A stretch of DNA of 64,000 nucleotides from an uncultured Rubripirellula sp. (GCA_938045805.1 CALIBL010000055.1:1-64000); one strand, 5' to 3'; shown: positions 25,588-36,662, counted from the stretch's first letter. Numbers and translations: made by a program. Notes: a model not told the origin generated them from the letters alone.

Positions 25588-27384
25588 TTACCGCTCAATA
25601 CGTCGGAATGTCAGCAGTCGCATTTCAACCGTGGCATCTTTATCCACGGCATTTAATCGAAGATCTAGGATCCCTCTTCCTGCAGACAAATCCATTGTCC
25701 CAAGCTTCATGATCCCCCACCGTTTCTCGTAACCCTCCTGCCGCTCGACTCGATCCTCGCTCGCACCCAACAGTGGCGTTTCATGCACCTGATCGATCGT
25801 CGATTCGAGGGTCCGATCGCGAAAACCTAATTCCACCTGAGATCCGAGTGATGACCGTCCGCAGGCGTAATACATTTCAACCTCAAAATGCCCCGGACTG
25901 AGAACCTCCACGTCCCAAGTGATTTGATCCCCATCACGGGCTGACCAATTCATCATGTACGTGGCGTTGGGGAAACGGTTACTCCGCTTAACCTTTCCAT
26001 GTGCCGTTGCATCGCGGGCAGGGATTTGTGTTATTTTTTCTTCGATATGTCCGAGAGTGATCGGCCTCGCTTCAGGATCGATCCGATTACTCGACTGCGT
26101 CTGCCGTAACCAATCCTCCAATGCATCTTGAAGCTCGCTCGCGATTTTCGGGAACTGCTTGGCAACATCCACTAATTCGCCTGGATCTGCATGAAGATCA
26201 TGTAGCTGCCCATCTTTTTGCAAACGAAACCGGTTGTTCCGAACGCTTGCGCGCTGTTTCCAAGAACTAAATAATAAGCGGTCGATTTGCTCAGTTTCTG
26301 AATCCTGCAGGGATCCAGCAAGACTGATCCCATCGATGGTTTTGCTCGGCTGGTACTTGATTGATGCAAAATCTGCCAAAGTCGGCAACAAATCAATCGC
26401 TCCACCAATTTGCTTCACTACCGTTCCACCGGATATTTTTCGAGGGTAACGAACAAAACATGGGCTACGTAAGCCACCCTCGTAGGTTGTTCCCTTTCGC
26501 CCTCTCATGCCTCCATTGAACCGTGATCCATTGGGGCCGTTATCGGAAAAATAAACGACAATTGTGTCGTCGGATATCTCTAACTCTCTCAGGCAAGTCA
26601 AGACTCTTCCCACGTTCTGATCAATATTCTGAGTCATGGCTAACGCGGCACGGGTGTGATTAATCTTTTCACTTCGAGCATTTGCCTCCGCAGTGTCGGG
26701 AGCGATCTCCTTTTCCTTGAACTGATCCCAGTTCGCATCCGGAACCTGCATCGGTGAATGCGGTGTGTTGTAAGGGAGATAAACGAAGAATGGCTGATCT
26801 TTTCTTTCGCGGATAAAATCAATCGCCTGACTCGTCAAGTCGTCAATGATGAAGCCATCGCCTTCGACGATCTCACCATTACGCTCCAGCATCGGAGAAA
26901 AATAATGTCCCCAATGTCCGCTACAAAAACCGTAAAAGTCATCAAACCCGCGTGCATTTGGATGATAGGGAAACTGCATACCGCTATGCCACTTTCCAAA
27001 CGCTGCCGTTGAATAACCTGCTCTACCAAAAACTTCGGCAATGGTTTCTTCATCGGAATTAAATCGTTCGCCACCGGTGGACGTACTAAAGACACCCATC
27101 CGTGTGTGATAACGCCCAGTTAAGAATTCTGCTCTCGTCGGCGAGCATACCGCACAGACATAAAAATGTTCAATGGTTGCGCCATCACGCGCGAGAGAAT
27201 CGATTGAAGGTGTACTCAGATTGGGGTTTCCGTTGACACTCAAGTCTCCCCATCCTTGGTCATCCGCCAAGAAAATCACAACATTCGGTGAACGCTCCGC
27301 CGAGATCCCAACCGATGCTGCGCCGCAGCTAACAGCGGAAAACAAGACAGCCAAACAAAACGCACGATTGAATTCAGAAAACAT
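25588..27384 (-). CDS. Type I sulfatase with C-terminal extension
   Basis: A 598-residue exported sulfatase. The signal peptide is AFCLAVLFSAVSCGAASVG; the sulfatase domain starts NVVIFLADDQGWGDLSVNG, and the formylglycine motif is C-S-P-T-R at residues 80-84 (AVCSPTRAEFLTGR). Later landmarks are GKWHSG, YFSDNGPNGS and a Lys/Arg/His set around PYNTPHSP. After about residue 440 there is an additional stretch of ~150 residues (beta-rich: QITWDVEVLSPGHFEVEMYY), possibly a carbohydrate-binding or adhesion module. ATG 27384 is chosen because the signal begins there. No sulfatase maturase is in the window. Substrate unknown. Confidence 0.93.
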   Translation of the reverse strand: MFSEFNRAFCLAVLFSAVSCGAASVGISAERSPNVVIFLADDQGWGDLSVNGNPNLSTPSIDSLARDGATIEHFYVCAVCSPTRAEFLTGRYHTRMGVFSTSTGGERFNSDEETIAEVFGRAGYSTAAFGKWHSGMQFPYHPNARGFDDFYGFCSGHWGHYFSPMLERNGEIVEGDGFIIDDLTSQAIDFIRERKDQPFFVYLPYNTPHSPMQVPDANWDQFKEKEIAPDTAEANARSEKINHTRAALAMTQNIDQNVGRVLTCLRELEISDDTIVVYFSDNGPNGSRFNGGMRGRKGTTYEGGLRSPCFVRYPRKISGGTVVKQIGGAIDLLPTLADFASIKYQPSKTIDGISLAGSLQDSETEQIDRLLFSSWKQRASVRNNRFRLQKDGQLHDLHADPGELVDVAKQFPKIASELQDALEDWLRQTQSSNRIDPEARPITLGHIEEKITQIPARDATAHGKVKRSNRFPNATYMMNWSARDGDQITWDVEVLSPGHFEVEMYYACGRSSLGSQVELGFRDRTLESTIDQVHETPLLGASEDRVERQEGYEKRWGIMKLGTMDLSAGRGILDLRLNAVDKDATVEMRLLTFRRIER

Positions 27385-27490
27385 CACAAGTAGCTCGCGT
27401 GATTTTGGATTGATGACTCTCAGCCTAAAGGGCATTCGTCCAGTTATCAATCTCCGAGGAGATTTTTCACACTCGCCGCAAAAAAATAAC

Positions 27491-30400
27491 TCAGGCGTCC
27501 CACCGAGATAAATGCTCCGAATATTCTTTTAGCTTGGATTTATATTTCTCCAAAACACTCAAACCGATCAACAATAGCACACCCGTGGTAATTCCAAATA
27601 CCCACCAAGGCCACGACGAACCCAATGAACGGTTTGCGTGCCAAACCATGCTGGTTGTCCCCAAAAATACAAACGAGGCGCCCAAAAAGAGAAAGGCGCG
27701 GACGCGTAGGATGACCCCCGCTAACATTCCCGCGAGCGATAACAAGACCAGCACAATAGGCCCCATCAAACTCACCCCAATTTGCTGTATCAACATGTCA
27801 GCTGTGCTACTTAGGTAGATGGTGAGCATTGAAGCGTACCGGATTGCACTCACAGTATTTTTCCCTAATCGATCACGGTAATGATTCACCGCAAAAAGAA
27901 TGCAGAAGGCCGGTGGAATCATCCACAATTGTGGATGTTCCAAAAATGACCACCCCGGTGTTTGAGTCAGCATGAACCACCATGCAGCGTTCCCCAGAGC
28001 AATGGAAACCAATCGACTCCACGCATGTTTCCATAACTGACTCACCAAACCATAAAAGATCGCGCCAATCATCAGTAGCACGTCGTACCGAATGGCATTA
28101 TTTACCCTCAACCACGGCCCCAGCCAATCCGCATATTGCAACCAAAAACCCAATAGTGGGATCAAGGGCAACAGAAATGCGGTCCTTCGCAAGACCTTCA
28201 ACAGAAGTTGATCTTCGACACGACGAGCAAACTCCGTAACACCCACGCTGAGGAATGCAATCGCCATGACGACAAAATACCAGTTCTCCCTCAGTTCCAA
28301 GTAGAGCCAGTCTGGCCTGCAGAGATACAGATGCAACCAAACACAACCAGCCAGTAGCTCTGCTCCATAAATCACACATTCGCGATTTAAATCGGAAAGG
28401 CTGAAACGCTTTTGCAACGAGAATTTTGGTCCGCTGAAAACAGCAACGCTTGCTAATAGAAGAGTTAGGAACGCAAGAATGCATCCGACTAAGAAGATTT
28501 GGATATCGGGTATCTCAATCACACCTACACTTGAACGAGTCATCACCTCTATACACAGCATGGTGCTAATGGCAAATACAACTGACTGACCCACGGAGAC
28601 GATTCCCCAACGCAAAGCATTATCCCAGTCCTTGAAAATTCGGGTCCCTAACAAGCGCGGAATGATCCATATCATGGACGGCAATAAGATTGCGGAAACG
28701 ACGATCCATCTCATCATCAGACGAAGAATTGATATCTGATCGAGTTGCATATCAACACCGGCCCACAGCGCAACTGCAGTGAGCATTGTTGCAACAGCCA
28801 ATTTGCGTATTTGTTGCTGGTTCATGAACGCAGCAAGCTGATGAGCCGATGCGCACTGGGCTATTGCCCAGCCACCCAGAGCAACACTCGTCACCATCAA
28901 ATGTATTGCACTCGCCTCAAATCTATTTGCGATCATAACGACCACAGCGATTACATCTCCCAGCGTCGTCAAAACGATCAGAGAATAGAGGGATGGATAA
29001 CACGCTGCTGCCGCATCCAAAGAGCAACCCCCTACGCGACTGACCGCTCGAGAAATCGATCCCGACCAGTGAGACAGCAGAGCATTCAACAGTGCGATCG
29101 ATAGGCTCGCAACAACCACTCTATCAATCAAAGGCAACAGCCAATGAGAAGTAACAATTAACGATGCATAAGCCATAACGATTGATAGCTGGTAGAAACC
29201 CAAGAACCAAATGCGTCGCTGTGTAGGACGAAAGATGACCACACTCGGTAGAAAACCGAACGCTACCCACTTTAGATAATGGATTAAAGGGATCCCCGTA
29301 CCACTCGCAATCGAAACTCCTGCACCATCAGAGATCGCTCGCACAAGATCAATCGTAGCAATTACAGATAAAGTGGCGATCACCCCCAAACCTGGACAAA
29401 CGTCCGCGAACTCTCGGTCACCCGTCGAGCGCTCACCGAGACTCGTGTTTCTAACCGACCAAATAAGCAACCAACCCACGGACCAGATTGGAAATAATTC
29501 CAATGTAGATTCGAGTGACACGGATGAAATAAGCGAACTCACGAGAAAGGGACCGATGACCAAAACCCACCAGCCAATGCAGCGAAACATGCCAAATTGT
29601 GAAATACGTATTCGGCGGAGATCACTATCGCAGGAATCGGTCTCTACATGGGTCATCTGCCTAACTAACAGACCACTACTTAAAAGTGAAAACAAAGCAA
29701 GAAGGCAAAACACCTTCTCTGTTGGATAAAGCCACAATGAGATCAATGGTGTCACTACCCCAACACCAATGACATGTAAACGAGAGATGCTCCAAGGTGC
29801 GAACCGCTCTTGATAAAATGCTGCGAATGACGTGGCCACCCACACGAACCCGACGCAAATCCTCGTCTCCGTTTCGTTAAGATTGAAAAGCAAGAAGAAT
29901 ACCCACGCGATCTGACCCGCAAGAAGAGAGACGCTAATAGGCCAACCTGCGACAAGGTACTTTTGGAGAGATTTACCAACGGCGAGATAGCTTGATCCCA
30001 ACGGACTGAGCAGCACGACTGAAGCTACCAAAGAAACGAGCAAGCCAGCCAAAGTCACCGTGAAATACGGAACTTTAACAAAAACGCAAAACGTCGTCAG
30101 CAATGAGGTCAATCCACCGACCAACAAACCAAAACCCAGAGCAAACCTCAACGCAGCACAGGATCGTTCATGATCGTTGCCGTGAACTGCACCAAGGAAT
30201 GTGATCGCCCAAACCAAACATGCAAATGCAGAAACTTGAACAAGTTCCAGTGTCGAAGGAGGCACTAGCAAAGTAGTTGTAATAATCGTTGCCATGACAA
30301 ATGAAGCCAATGACAACACATACCTTTCAGAGTTCACCAAGGCTGATCGACCGTATCGGAACCAAATCGCCCCCAAAAAACTCCAAATTGATACCGGTAT

Positions 30401-33400
30401 CATCGTTAGGAGGAACGGTTGCTCTCCTCGTGAGACCTGGCCGATCCAATCAACCCACATAAAGCGTAGCGAAACGATCAACACTACAACCGTAAAGAAA
30501 ACCTCCCAATTCCTTCGGCCTGCCCGAGAAATTGTCTCGCTTCCCCGAGCTGCAATCCAAGAACAGCCAATAACACCTCCTGCCGACACGAGCGTTGTCA
30601 ATATTAGCAAGTAGGTTCGCCCCTGCGATGAATCCACAACGCTTGAGACGAGGATACCGGCGGCAAGAAAGATGGACATGATTACCAATGAACCAACAGA
30701 CTCAAATCGAGTCTTGCTCGCTTCGCAGTAACTTCCAATGCGGAAGGCTAATACCAACAGAACAATCAAGTCACAACAAACGTAAGTCAATGCGTTCCCA
30801 GCAACTGTGACCACCTCCAAGGTGTAAAGCGTCTGAGAAAAGCCGCTCAACACAGCCGTAAAACCGAGCACGATGGCAGCGTACAAAAGCCCCAGCTCAA
30901 TTAAAAAATCTTGGCCGCTACTCTTTAAATTCGTTAAATCCCAGACCTTGTTTGAACCCCGCGGATCTCCACTTCGCTCAGAAAAATCTGCGAGGCGTTG
31001 AATGAAGGTGTCTGTTGCTCGCTTTGTGAACCACGCGATACTCTCACGCATGAATAGCCAGATTGATAATAGAGCAATCAACGGAACGATAAGTATCCAC
31101 TGTGGATTACCGGCCAGCCAAGATTCGATCGAAAAATACTCAGCTGCAACCCAACCTTCAACACCCAAACCTTGGTACGTGAATAGACCTATTGTTAACA
31201 GGGAGAGCAGTTGCGATACCCGTAGACGTTGCAACGAAAGCGAACTAATCGATGCCAACAACATTAAAAATGTTGCGGCTAGTAAGATGCTCGACACTCT
31301 GTAGAGATCTGCGCACAAACCAACCATTACTAGGCACGCGATGCAGGACACTGCAATGATTCCATCGACGAATGCAAAACGCACCATTCGATCGGTCGCG
31401 ACAGGACCGTCAAGCTGGAACCAAGATCCTGCCTTTAATCGGCGGGCAAGCAATTCCAATGTCCACAACGAAGCACCGGCTAATAACAAGGCCCAAGTCA
31501 ACGGCTCCAAGGACTCGATAGCGAACCAGCCTACTGGCTTGAAAAGAGCCAAGCAGAACAGAATCGTTTGGATCGACGATCCGTAAATCAATTTCGTACG
31601 CGGAAGAGCATCCGGTAGGCAGGCAAGGGTTGCCAGGACCACCGATACACCTAAAACAACCTGTAGACCCCAAAGTGGAAGCGTACCCAAGAAGCTAACT
31701 GGCAATACAACCAAAACACCCGAAATCCCTAACGTTGAACCGGCCCAAAACAGAAGTGATCTCGAAATCCATTTTTTTCGTTCTTGGTTCCTCTCAGCCA
31801 ATGACCACAGTCCCACAAGGCTGGCCATTGAGAGAAGGATTAAGAGTGTTTCACCTGATAAGAGACCACTCCATAGATTCGAAGTAGTACTTACAGCAAT
31901 AACACCGTGCACCTTGACGGAAATGATCGAAGAAAGGGCAGTCGGCAGGGCAACGAGCGCGGACCAATGTGGCTGGCAAGACCGATAACTCGCCCATATT
32001 AACGAAGCAGTTAAAGCGATTGCCCATGACCAAATCCAATCCGCCGATATTGCGGCCGGTACTGCAATTATAAACGCGGGCGTGGTGATCAGGAAAACGC
32101 AAACGTACCCGACCAAACTGTGAGTCGCGATCAGGGACCGCTTCTTCAAATCAAAAGAACTTGCACCATAAGCGACCAAAGCAGGAATCAAAGAAACCGC
32201 TAGTGCAAGATAGTCAGATAGATTTGCGGGCCGCAAGCATAACGCGAAATACGCTGTCGAAATGAAGAGTGAATAAATTCCTAAACCTAGGAAAAGCAGA
32301 CGCACATTGGAAAGAGGACGCCTTAAACCCGTCGACACTCCTCCGTTCATCTGATCAAGCTGGCTAGCTGCCACTTGAATACTCAACGCAACAATGCCGA
32401 AAAGCCAACCCGCCGATGGACCAAGTGACTCAATCGCAGCACGAACAAAGGGCATCAGGCTTATCGGAGCGAGAAAAACAAATGTGACAAGCCAACTGTA
32501 AGCACGATGCGTCACAGCAGTAACACAGAGGTGAGCCAGACGTGAGTAAAACACGATAGCCGCAGCAATAAAAAGCAAAGTGGTTGGATCAGCAGAAGCA
32601 ACAAGTGAAACATCCTTTCCAACGGCTGCGATCCCTGCCAGAACGCTTAAGGGAATTAACAGCACAGAGATGATCAACACTGCACGACTGGTATGCCGAA
32701 GCTTCCATCGCTTTAGGGTGTAAAGACCTGCGGCTCCGATTGCAACATTAGCGACCAAAAAGATCAACGAGGGTATAAGTGGATGGGTAGAAGCGAGTGG
32801 TCTCCAGAGTGTTCGCACCAAACCTATGGAACAAACAACAATCAAGATCCCAGCGACAATTTCTCCCCAACGAATATTGTGTGAAGAAAGGAAAGACTGA
32901 ATCACTTTCGCCAGTGATGAATCCTGAGTTCCTTTAATTGGCCGTTCCGATGCTCGGTCAGAGGATCCTGAATCAACAGACACTTCGGACGTAGTTGGCG
33001 TGGCGAGCGAAACTTTCCTGTCCTCATCGCCGCTAAGCGGTGAAACCAGTAGAGCATCCACAACCTTCGGATCCTGAGAAGATCCTTGAGCGGCGACATC
33101 TCGTTCTCCCGTAACGGGTGGAATTCGCTCTCCACGGTTTGAAGCAGCAGCTTCGACTATCAACTCTTGCGACCGAGCAGATTGTCTTGCAACAAGCTCC
33201 GTATCAACTCTCGAAGCAGGAGCTTCAATATCCCGCTGACCGTTGGATCGAACTCGATGCTCAACCTCACTCGGTCTCGCATCAGCAACTCCCTGACGGA
33301 AACGTATTTTCTGCAGTGCAAGCATGAGCTCATCAGCTCGCTGCTGTGTTAGGTGTCCAGACACTAACAGACGGTTGATTACTCGCTTGGTGGCCTCAAA

Positions 33401-33559
33401 ATCATCTTGCTTCGGCCGAGCACTAATTTGCGATGATGAGGGCTTGGATTCGTCAGGCAGAATCGCCTTAAAGATGGCGGCCACGATCAGCCACGATAGG
33501 TGCCCGACACACGTCACGATTAGCCAAGTCATAAATAGAATCACGAAGATATCCATCAT
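27491..33559 (-). CDS. Very large polytopic membrane protein, function unknown
   Basis: A single 2022-residue open frame starting at ATG 33559 with GGAG just upstream. The N terminus is a hydrophobic anchor (MMDIFVILFMTWLIVTCVGH) followed by about 200 hydrophilic residues (including FEATKRVINRLLVSGHLTQQ, a helix pair resembling a short regulatory domain). Nearly all of the remaining 1800 residues alternate between hydrophobic spans of about 20 residues and short loops; I estimate several dozen membrane segments. Loops are short and I saw no catalytic motif, no P-loop and no conserved charged cluster. Resemblance to DUF2157/DUF2339-type membrane proteins is weak. It may have grown by internal duplication. 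It is upstream of the sulfatase on the same strand, 106 bases away. Confidence 0.9.
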   Translation of the reverse strand: MMDIFVILFMTWLIVTCVGHLSWLIVAAIFKAILPDESKPSSSQISARPKQDDFEATKRVINRLLVSGHLTQQRADELMLALQKIRFRQGVADARPSEVEHRVRSNGQRDIEAPASRVDTELVARQSARSQELIVEAAASNRGERIPPVTGERDVAAQGSSQDPKVVDALLVSPLSGDEDRKVSLATPTTSEVSVDSGSSDRASERPIKGTQDSSLAKVIQSFLSSHNIRWGEIVAGILIVVCSIGLVRTLWRPLASTHPLIPSLIFLVANVAIGAAGLYTLKRWKLRHTSRAVLIISVLLIPLSVLAGIAAVGKDVSLVASADPTTLLFIAAAIVFYSRLAHLCVTAVTHRAYSWLVTFVFLAPISLMPFVRAAIESLGPSAGWLFGIVALSIQVAASQLDQMNGGVSTGLRRPLSNVRLLFLGLGIYSLFISTAYFALCLRPANLSDYLALAVSLIPALVAYGASSFDLKKRSLIATHSLVGYVCVFLITTPAFIIAVPAAISADWIWSWAIALTASLIWASYRSCQPHWSALVALPTALSSIISVKVHGVIAVSTTSNLWSGLLSGETLLILLSMASLVGLWSLAERNQERKKWISRSLLFWAGSTLGISGVLVVLPVSFLGTLPLWGLQVVLGVSVVLATLACLPDALPRTKLIYGSSIQTILFCLALFKPVGWFAIESLEPLTWALLLAGASLWTLELLARRLKAGSWFQLDGPVATDRMVRFAFVDGIIAVSCIACLVMVGLCADLYRVSSILLAATFLMLLASISSLSLQRLRVSQLLSLLTIGLFTYQGLGVEGWVAAEYFSIESWLAGNPQWILIVPLIALLSIWLFMRESIAWFTKRATDTFIQRLADFSERSGDPRGSNKVWDLTNLKSSGQDFLIELGLLYAAIVLGFTAVLSGFSQTLYTLEVVTVAGNALTYVCCDLIVLLVLAFRIGSYCEASKTRFESVGSLVIMSIFLAAGILVSSVVDSSQGRTYLLILTTLVSAGGVIGCSWIAARGSETISRAGRRNWEVFFTVVVLIVSLRFMWVDWIGQVSRGEQPFLLTMIPVSIWSFLGAIWFRYGRSALVNSERYVLSLASFVMATIITTTLLVPPSTLELVQVSAFACLVWAITFLGAVHGNDHERSCAALRFALGFGLLVGGLTSLLTTFCVFVKVPYFTVTLAGLLVSLVASVVLLSPLGSSYLAVGKSLQKYLVAGWPISVSLLAGQIAWVFFLLFNLNETETRICVGFVWVATSFAAFYQERFAPWSISRLHVIGVGVVTPLISLWLYPTEKVFCLLALFSLLSSGLLVRQMTHVETDSCDSDLRRIRISQFGMFRCIGWWVLVIGPFLVSSLISSVSLESTLELFPIWSVGWLLIWSVRNTSLGERSTGDREFADVCPGLGVIATLSVIATIDLVRAISDGAGVSIASGTGIPLIHYLKWVAFGFLPSVVIFRPTQRRIWFLGFYQLSIVMAYASLIVTSHWLLPLIDRVVVASLSIALLNALLSHWSGSISRAVSRVGGCSLDAAAACYPSLYSLIVLTTLGDVIAVVVMIANRFEASAIHLMVTSVALGGWAIAQCASAHQLAAFMNQQQIRKLAVATMLTAVALWAGVDMQLDQISILRLMMRWIVVSAILLPSMIWIIPRLLGTRIFKDWDNALRWGIVSVGQSVVFAISTMLCIEVMTRSSVGVIEIPDIQIFLVGCILAFLTLLLASVAVFSGPKFSLQKRFSLSDLNRECVIYGAELLAGCVWLHLYLCRPDWLYLELRENWYFVVMAIAFLSVGVTEFARRVEDQLLLKVLRRTAFLLPLIPLLGFWLQYADWLGPWLRVNNAIRYDVLLMIGAIFYGLVSQLWKHAWSRLVSIALGNAAWWFMLTQTPGWSFLEHPQLWMIPPAFCILFAVNHYRDRLGKNTVSAIRYASMLTIYLSSTADMLIQQIGVSLMGPIVLVLLSLAGMLAGVILRVRAFLFLGASFVFLGTTSMVWHANRSLGSSWPWWVFGITTGVLLLIGLSVLEKYKSKLKEYSEHLSRWDA

Positions 33560-33861
33560 GCAGGCTCCAAAATGAATTTGCTAAATTGGCGAAGGATGCA
33601 ACCGTGAGAATCATTCGGTCAGCGAATCGAACAATCGCTCGAATCGGGTAACCCATATCGATGGGGCGTGACTGATTCAAGGTGCAGCAAGAAAGTTGCT
33701 TGACTTACCGCTTCCACGCTTGGCGAGCCCAAATCAGGGTACTTAGTGCGCGCATTCTAGGAATTTTCTGATAAAGAGACAAAAAACTGACTCGAATGGA
33801 GAGTTTATAATGTTAACCAGTACTTCAGTTACCTATCTCTCGGACCCGTTCAGCGATCAAT
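33560..33861. other. Intergenic region between divergent genes
   Basis: 302 bases between the giant membrane protein and the kinase. A TATAAT at 33806-33811 lies 50 bases before the kinase start, but no matching -35 element at 16-18 bases is seen. Nothing else, such as a gene or hairpin, could be supported. Confidence 0.5.
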
Positions 33862-35505
33862 TTGAGCCACTCCAATCTCAATGATGACGCCTCACTCGAA
33901 ACTGTGATGGCTCACTACATCGAATGTATCGAGCGTGGGGAACATGCTGACGCCAATCAATACTTAGACCAATTCCCACAGCACGCTGGCGAGTTAAAGA
34001 CCTTCTTCAGGAATCACCACTGGCTGGATGAAAGCGATCCAGAGGAGTCTTCACTCGTTGGGCAAACGGTTGGCCCCTACGAAATTGAAGCGGAACTGGC
34101 CCGCGGTGGAATGGGGGTTGTTTATCGCGCCAAGCAACAGGGTTTGGATCGACCCGTCGCCCTCAAGCTGATCAGCACTGGACGGCTAGCGGGACATGAA
34201 GAAAGACAGCGATTTCGCATTGAAGCCGAGGCGACAGCGGGCCTGCAGCATCCGTGTATCATTCCAATTCACGAGGTGGGAAGCTGGGAAGGGCATGAAT
34301 ACTTCTCAATGCCTCTGATTGAAGGCACAACGCTTCAAAGGCATGTTGCAGCAGATCGACTAAGCGAAGAGCAAGCCGTGTGCATCGTTCTTCAGATTAC
34401 TGAAGCCGTAGCCTACGCCCATGAAGCAGGCATCATTCATCGAGATCTAAAACCCGACAATATTCTGATCAACCAAAATGGTCACCCATTGCTTACAGAC
34501 TTTGGACTGGCGAAATGGCATGGGGATGATGCGACGCTGACCCGCACCGGCCAAGTACTTGGCTCACCACACTATATGAGCCCGGAACAGGCGAGTGGAG
34601 TCGTTGAACCAACAGAAGCGACGGACATCTACTCGCTTGGCGCGATTCTGTATGCGCTTTTGACGGGAACATCTCCCCATCCAGGAGACAGTATGGCTGA
34701 GGTGTTGCGGAGTGTACTGCAGGATGAACCACGACGGCCGAGGGTGATACGAAAAGAAGTTTCTATTGAAATCGAACAGATCTGCCTCAAAGCAATTAGC
34801 CATGAAGCAACCGATCGATACTCGAGTGCGAATGAATTCGCCTCTGACTTGAGACGGTTTTTGAATGGCGATCCAACTCTCGCGGCGAGTGATGGATTAA
34901 TTGACAGGGTTGCAAGAGAGCTTCGTCGAGACCAACACCAGAAATATTTTCGAAAGTGGGGCACTTCACTAGCAACCATCGGTGCGATCATTTTCGCAAG
35001 TCACCTCGGCATGTTTTTACTTAACCAGTGGCAACATCCGTCTTGGCTCTCGTTTTGGCTACCACGTGGTGTCATGCTCTCACTCTTAGGAATTGTGATT
35101 CTTTACGCCCGAGGCGGCTCGCTCCTTCCACGGAGTTCCGCGGAACGACCGGTTTATTCGATCTGGATCGGTTACCTGCTTACCCTCGCGACACTCAATG
35201 TCCTCTCTGAACTCAGTGACACCAATCCCTACCAGATGTTCATGATCGCATCTGCATTAAGCGGCTTTGGTTTTCTTGCGATGTCAGGCCACGTTTGGGG
35301 TGGATCTGCCATTTACGGAATCGTGTTTCTGCTGGTAGCAATCACATCCTATTTTGCACCACCATACAGCCCCATCCTCTTAGGGTTCACTTGGCTGATC
35401 AGCATGTCTTCGCTCGCGATTCATTACAATCGGCGCGACGCAAAAACAGGCGGCCACCACAATGCCGACAATTCCGTAGGATCATCGGAAGCGACTGAGC
35501 AGTAG
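33862..35505 (+). CDS. Membrane-anchored Ser/Thr protein kinase
   Basis: A 547-residue planctomycete-type kinase. Residues 1-70 are the family-specific N-terminal region (AHYIECIERGEHADANQYLD). The kinase domain (about 73-335) shows LARGGMGVVYRAKQQG, VALKLIS, HRDLKPDN with His193 and Asp195, DFGLAKW and MSPEQAS. From about residue 370 come four or more hydrophobic segments (SLATIGAIIFASHLGMFLL and later), anchoring it to the membrane with the kinase in the cytoplasm. The start is TTG 33862, because the conserved N-terminal region must be included and the first ATG lies within it. It is a single gene; the sensor input, if any, is unknown. Confidence 0.92.
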   Translation: MSHSNLNDDASLETVMAHYIECIERGEHADANQYLDQFPQHAGELKTFFRNHHWLDESDPEESSLVGQTVGPYEIEAELARGGMGVVYRAKQQGLDRPVALKLISTGRLAGHEERQRFRIEAEATAGLQHPCIIPIHEVGSWEGHEYFSMPLIEGTTLQRHVAADRLSEEQAVCIVLQITEAVAYAHEAGIIHRDLKPDNILINQNGHPLLTDFGLAKWHGDDATLTRTGQVLGSPHYMSPEQASGVVEPTEATDIYSLGAILYALLTGTSPHPGDSMAEVLRSVLQDEPRRPRVIRKEVSIEIEQICLKAISHEATDRYSSANEFASDLRRFLNGDPTLAASDGLIDRVARELRRDQHQKYFRKWGTSLATIGAIIFASHLGMFLLNQWQHPSWLSFWLPRGVMLSLLGIVILYARGGSLLPRSSAERPVYSIWIGYLLTLATLNVLSELSDTNPYQMFMIASALSGFGFLAMSGHVWGGSAIYGIVFLLVAITSYFAPPYSPILLGFTWLISMSSLAIHYNRRDAKTGGHHNADNSVGSSEATEQ

Positions 35506-35669
35506 GGCTGTTTTCGAACCAAACTCAAAAAACTGTTTTCTTCGGTGATTTGAGTGCTTTATGATATTACCGAGAACCAACCAATCGTTGAGTACATTAC
35601 TGCATCCAAACTTAGGCGAACCTTGTTAAGGGTTCGTCTGTCCACTCACTATTGAAAGTGAATCACTCC

Positions 35670-36662
35670 ATGAAAAATAAACCCTCGTTGAACCGGCGAC
35701 ATTTTCTCGAGAGTACGGCTATCGCCGCCGTTGCAGCCTCCTCGCCCGCCCTTGCTCAAGCGACTCAAGGTCAAACCGCAGAGACACTTGTTGGTGAACT
35801 GTATGAGAGCTTGACTGATAAACAACAAAAAGAGATTTGCTTTGATTGGAATCATCAAGATCCAAATCGTGGTTTACTACGCACCTTTGTCGCGAATAAT
35901 TGGAACATCACCAAAGCGGAGATCAACTCCGATTTTTACACCGATTCTCAGAGAGCAATCGTTAAAAAGATTTTCGAGGGAATCATTGCCCCCGAGTGGC
36001 ACGAGCGATATTACCAACAACTTGAAGATGATGCAGGCGGATTTGGAAATGAACAGTCGGTTGCGATCTTCGGCAAACCTGGTGAGGGGAAGTTTGAGCT
36101 CGTTTTGACGGGCCGACACATGACGCTGAGGTGCGATGGGAATTCAGCAGAACATGTGGCTTTTGGAGGACCAATTTTTTATGGTCACGCACCCACTTTC
36201 AATGAAGATCCACAACACACGGATAATGTCTTTTGGAACCAAGCCGTTGAAGCCAACAAGCTGTATGAGATGCTTGATCGGTCACAACGTGAGGCATCCC
36301 TAGTGGCGAAAACTCCACGTGAGCAAGCTGTCGGATTCAAAGGAACTAAAGGTGGCCTTACCGGATTGCCCGTTGCAGAAATGTCGAATGACCAAAAAGA
36401 ACACCTGCAAAGTGTTCTCGGTCTGCTGACGGAAATGTATCGAACCAGCGACCGAGACGAGGCGATGCAATGTCTCAAAACGCAGGGCGGCTTGGATGCA
36501 TGCAGCCTCTCGTTTTATCAAGATCAAGACCTCGGCAAAGATGGAGTATGGGACAACTGGCGAATTGAAGGACCATCCTTTGTTTGGCATTACCGAGGTG
36601 CGCCCCATGTTCACGTTTGGGTTAACGTCGCGGATAGTGCCGATGTGAAAACCAATAGCTAA
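35670..36662 (+). CDS. DUF3500 protein with twin-arginine signal
   Basis: A 330-residue exported DUF3500 protein, a family without proven function. The signal is twin-arginine (LNRRHFLESTAIAAVAASSP then ALAQ). DUF3500 features include ICFDWNHQDPNRGLLRTFVANNW, then FNEDPQHTD, and the C-terminal WRIEGPSFVWHYRGAPHVHVWV, with several histidines that might bind metal. I use ATG 35670; TTG 35652 is an in-frame extension. A hairpin with a T-rich tail starts 30 bases after the stop. It is a single-gene unit. Confidence 0.88.
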   Translation: MKNKPSLNRRHFLESTAIAAVAASSPALAQATQGQTAETLVGELYESLTDKQQKEICFDWNHQDPNRGLLRTFVANNWNITKAEINSDFYTDSQRAIVKKIFEGIIAPEWHERYYQQLEDDAGGFGNEQSVAIFGKPGEGKFELVLTGRHMTLRCDGNSAEHVAFGGPIFYGHAPTFNEDPQHTDNVFWNQAVEANKLYEMLDRSQREASLVAKTPREQAVGFKGTKGGLTGLPVAEMSNDQKEHLQSVLGLLTEMYRTSDRDEAMQCLKTQGGLDACSLSFYQDQDLGKDGVWDNWRIEGPSFVWHYRGAPHVHVWVNVADSADVKTNS

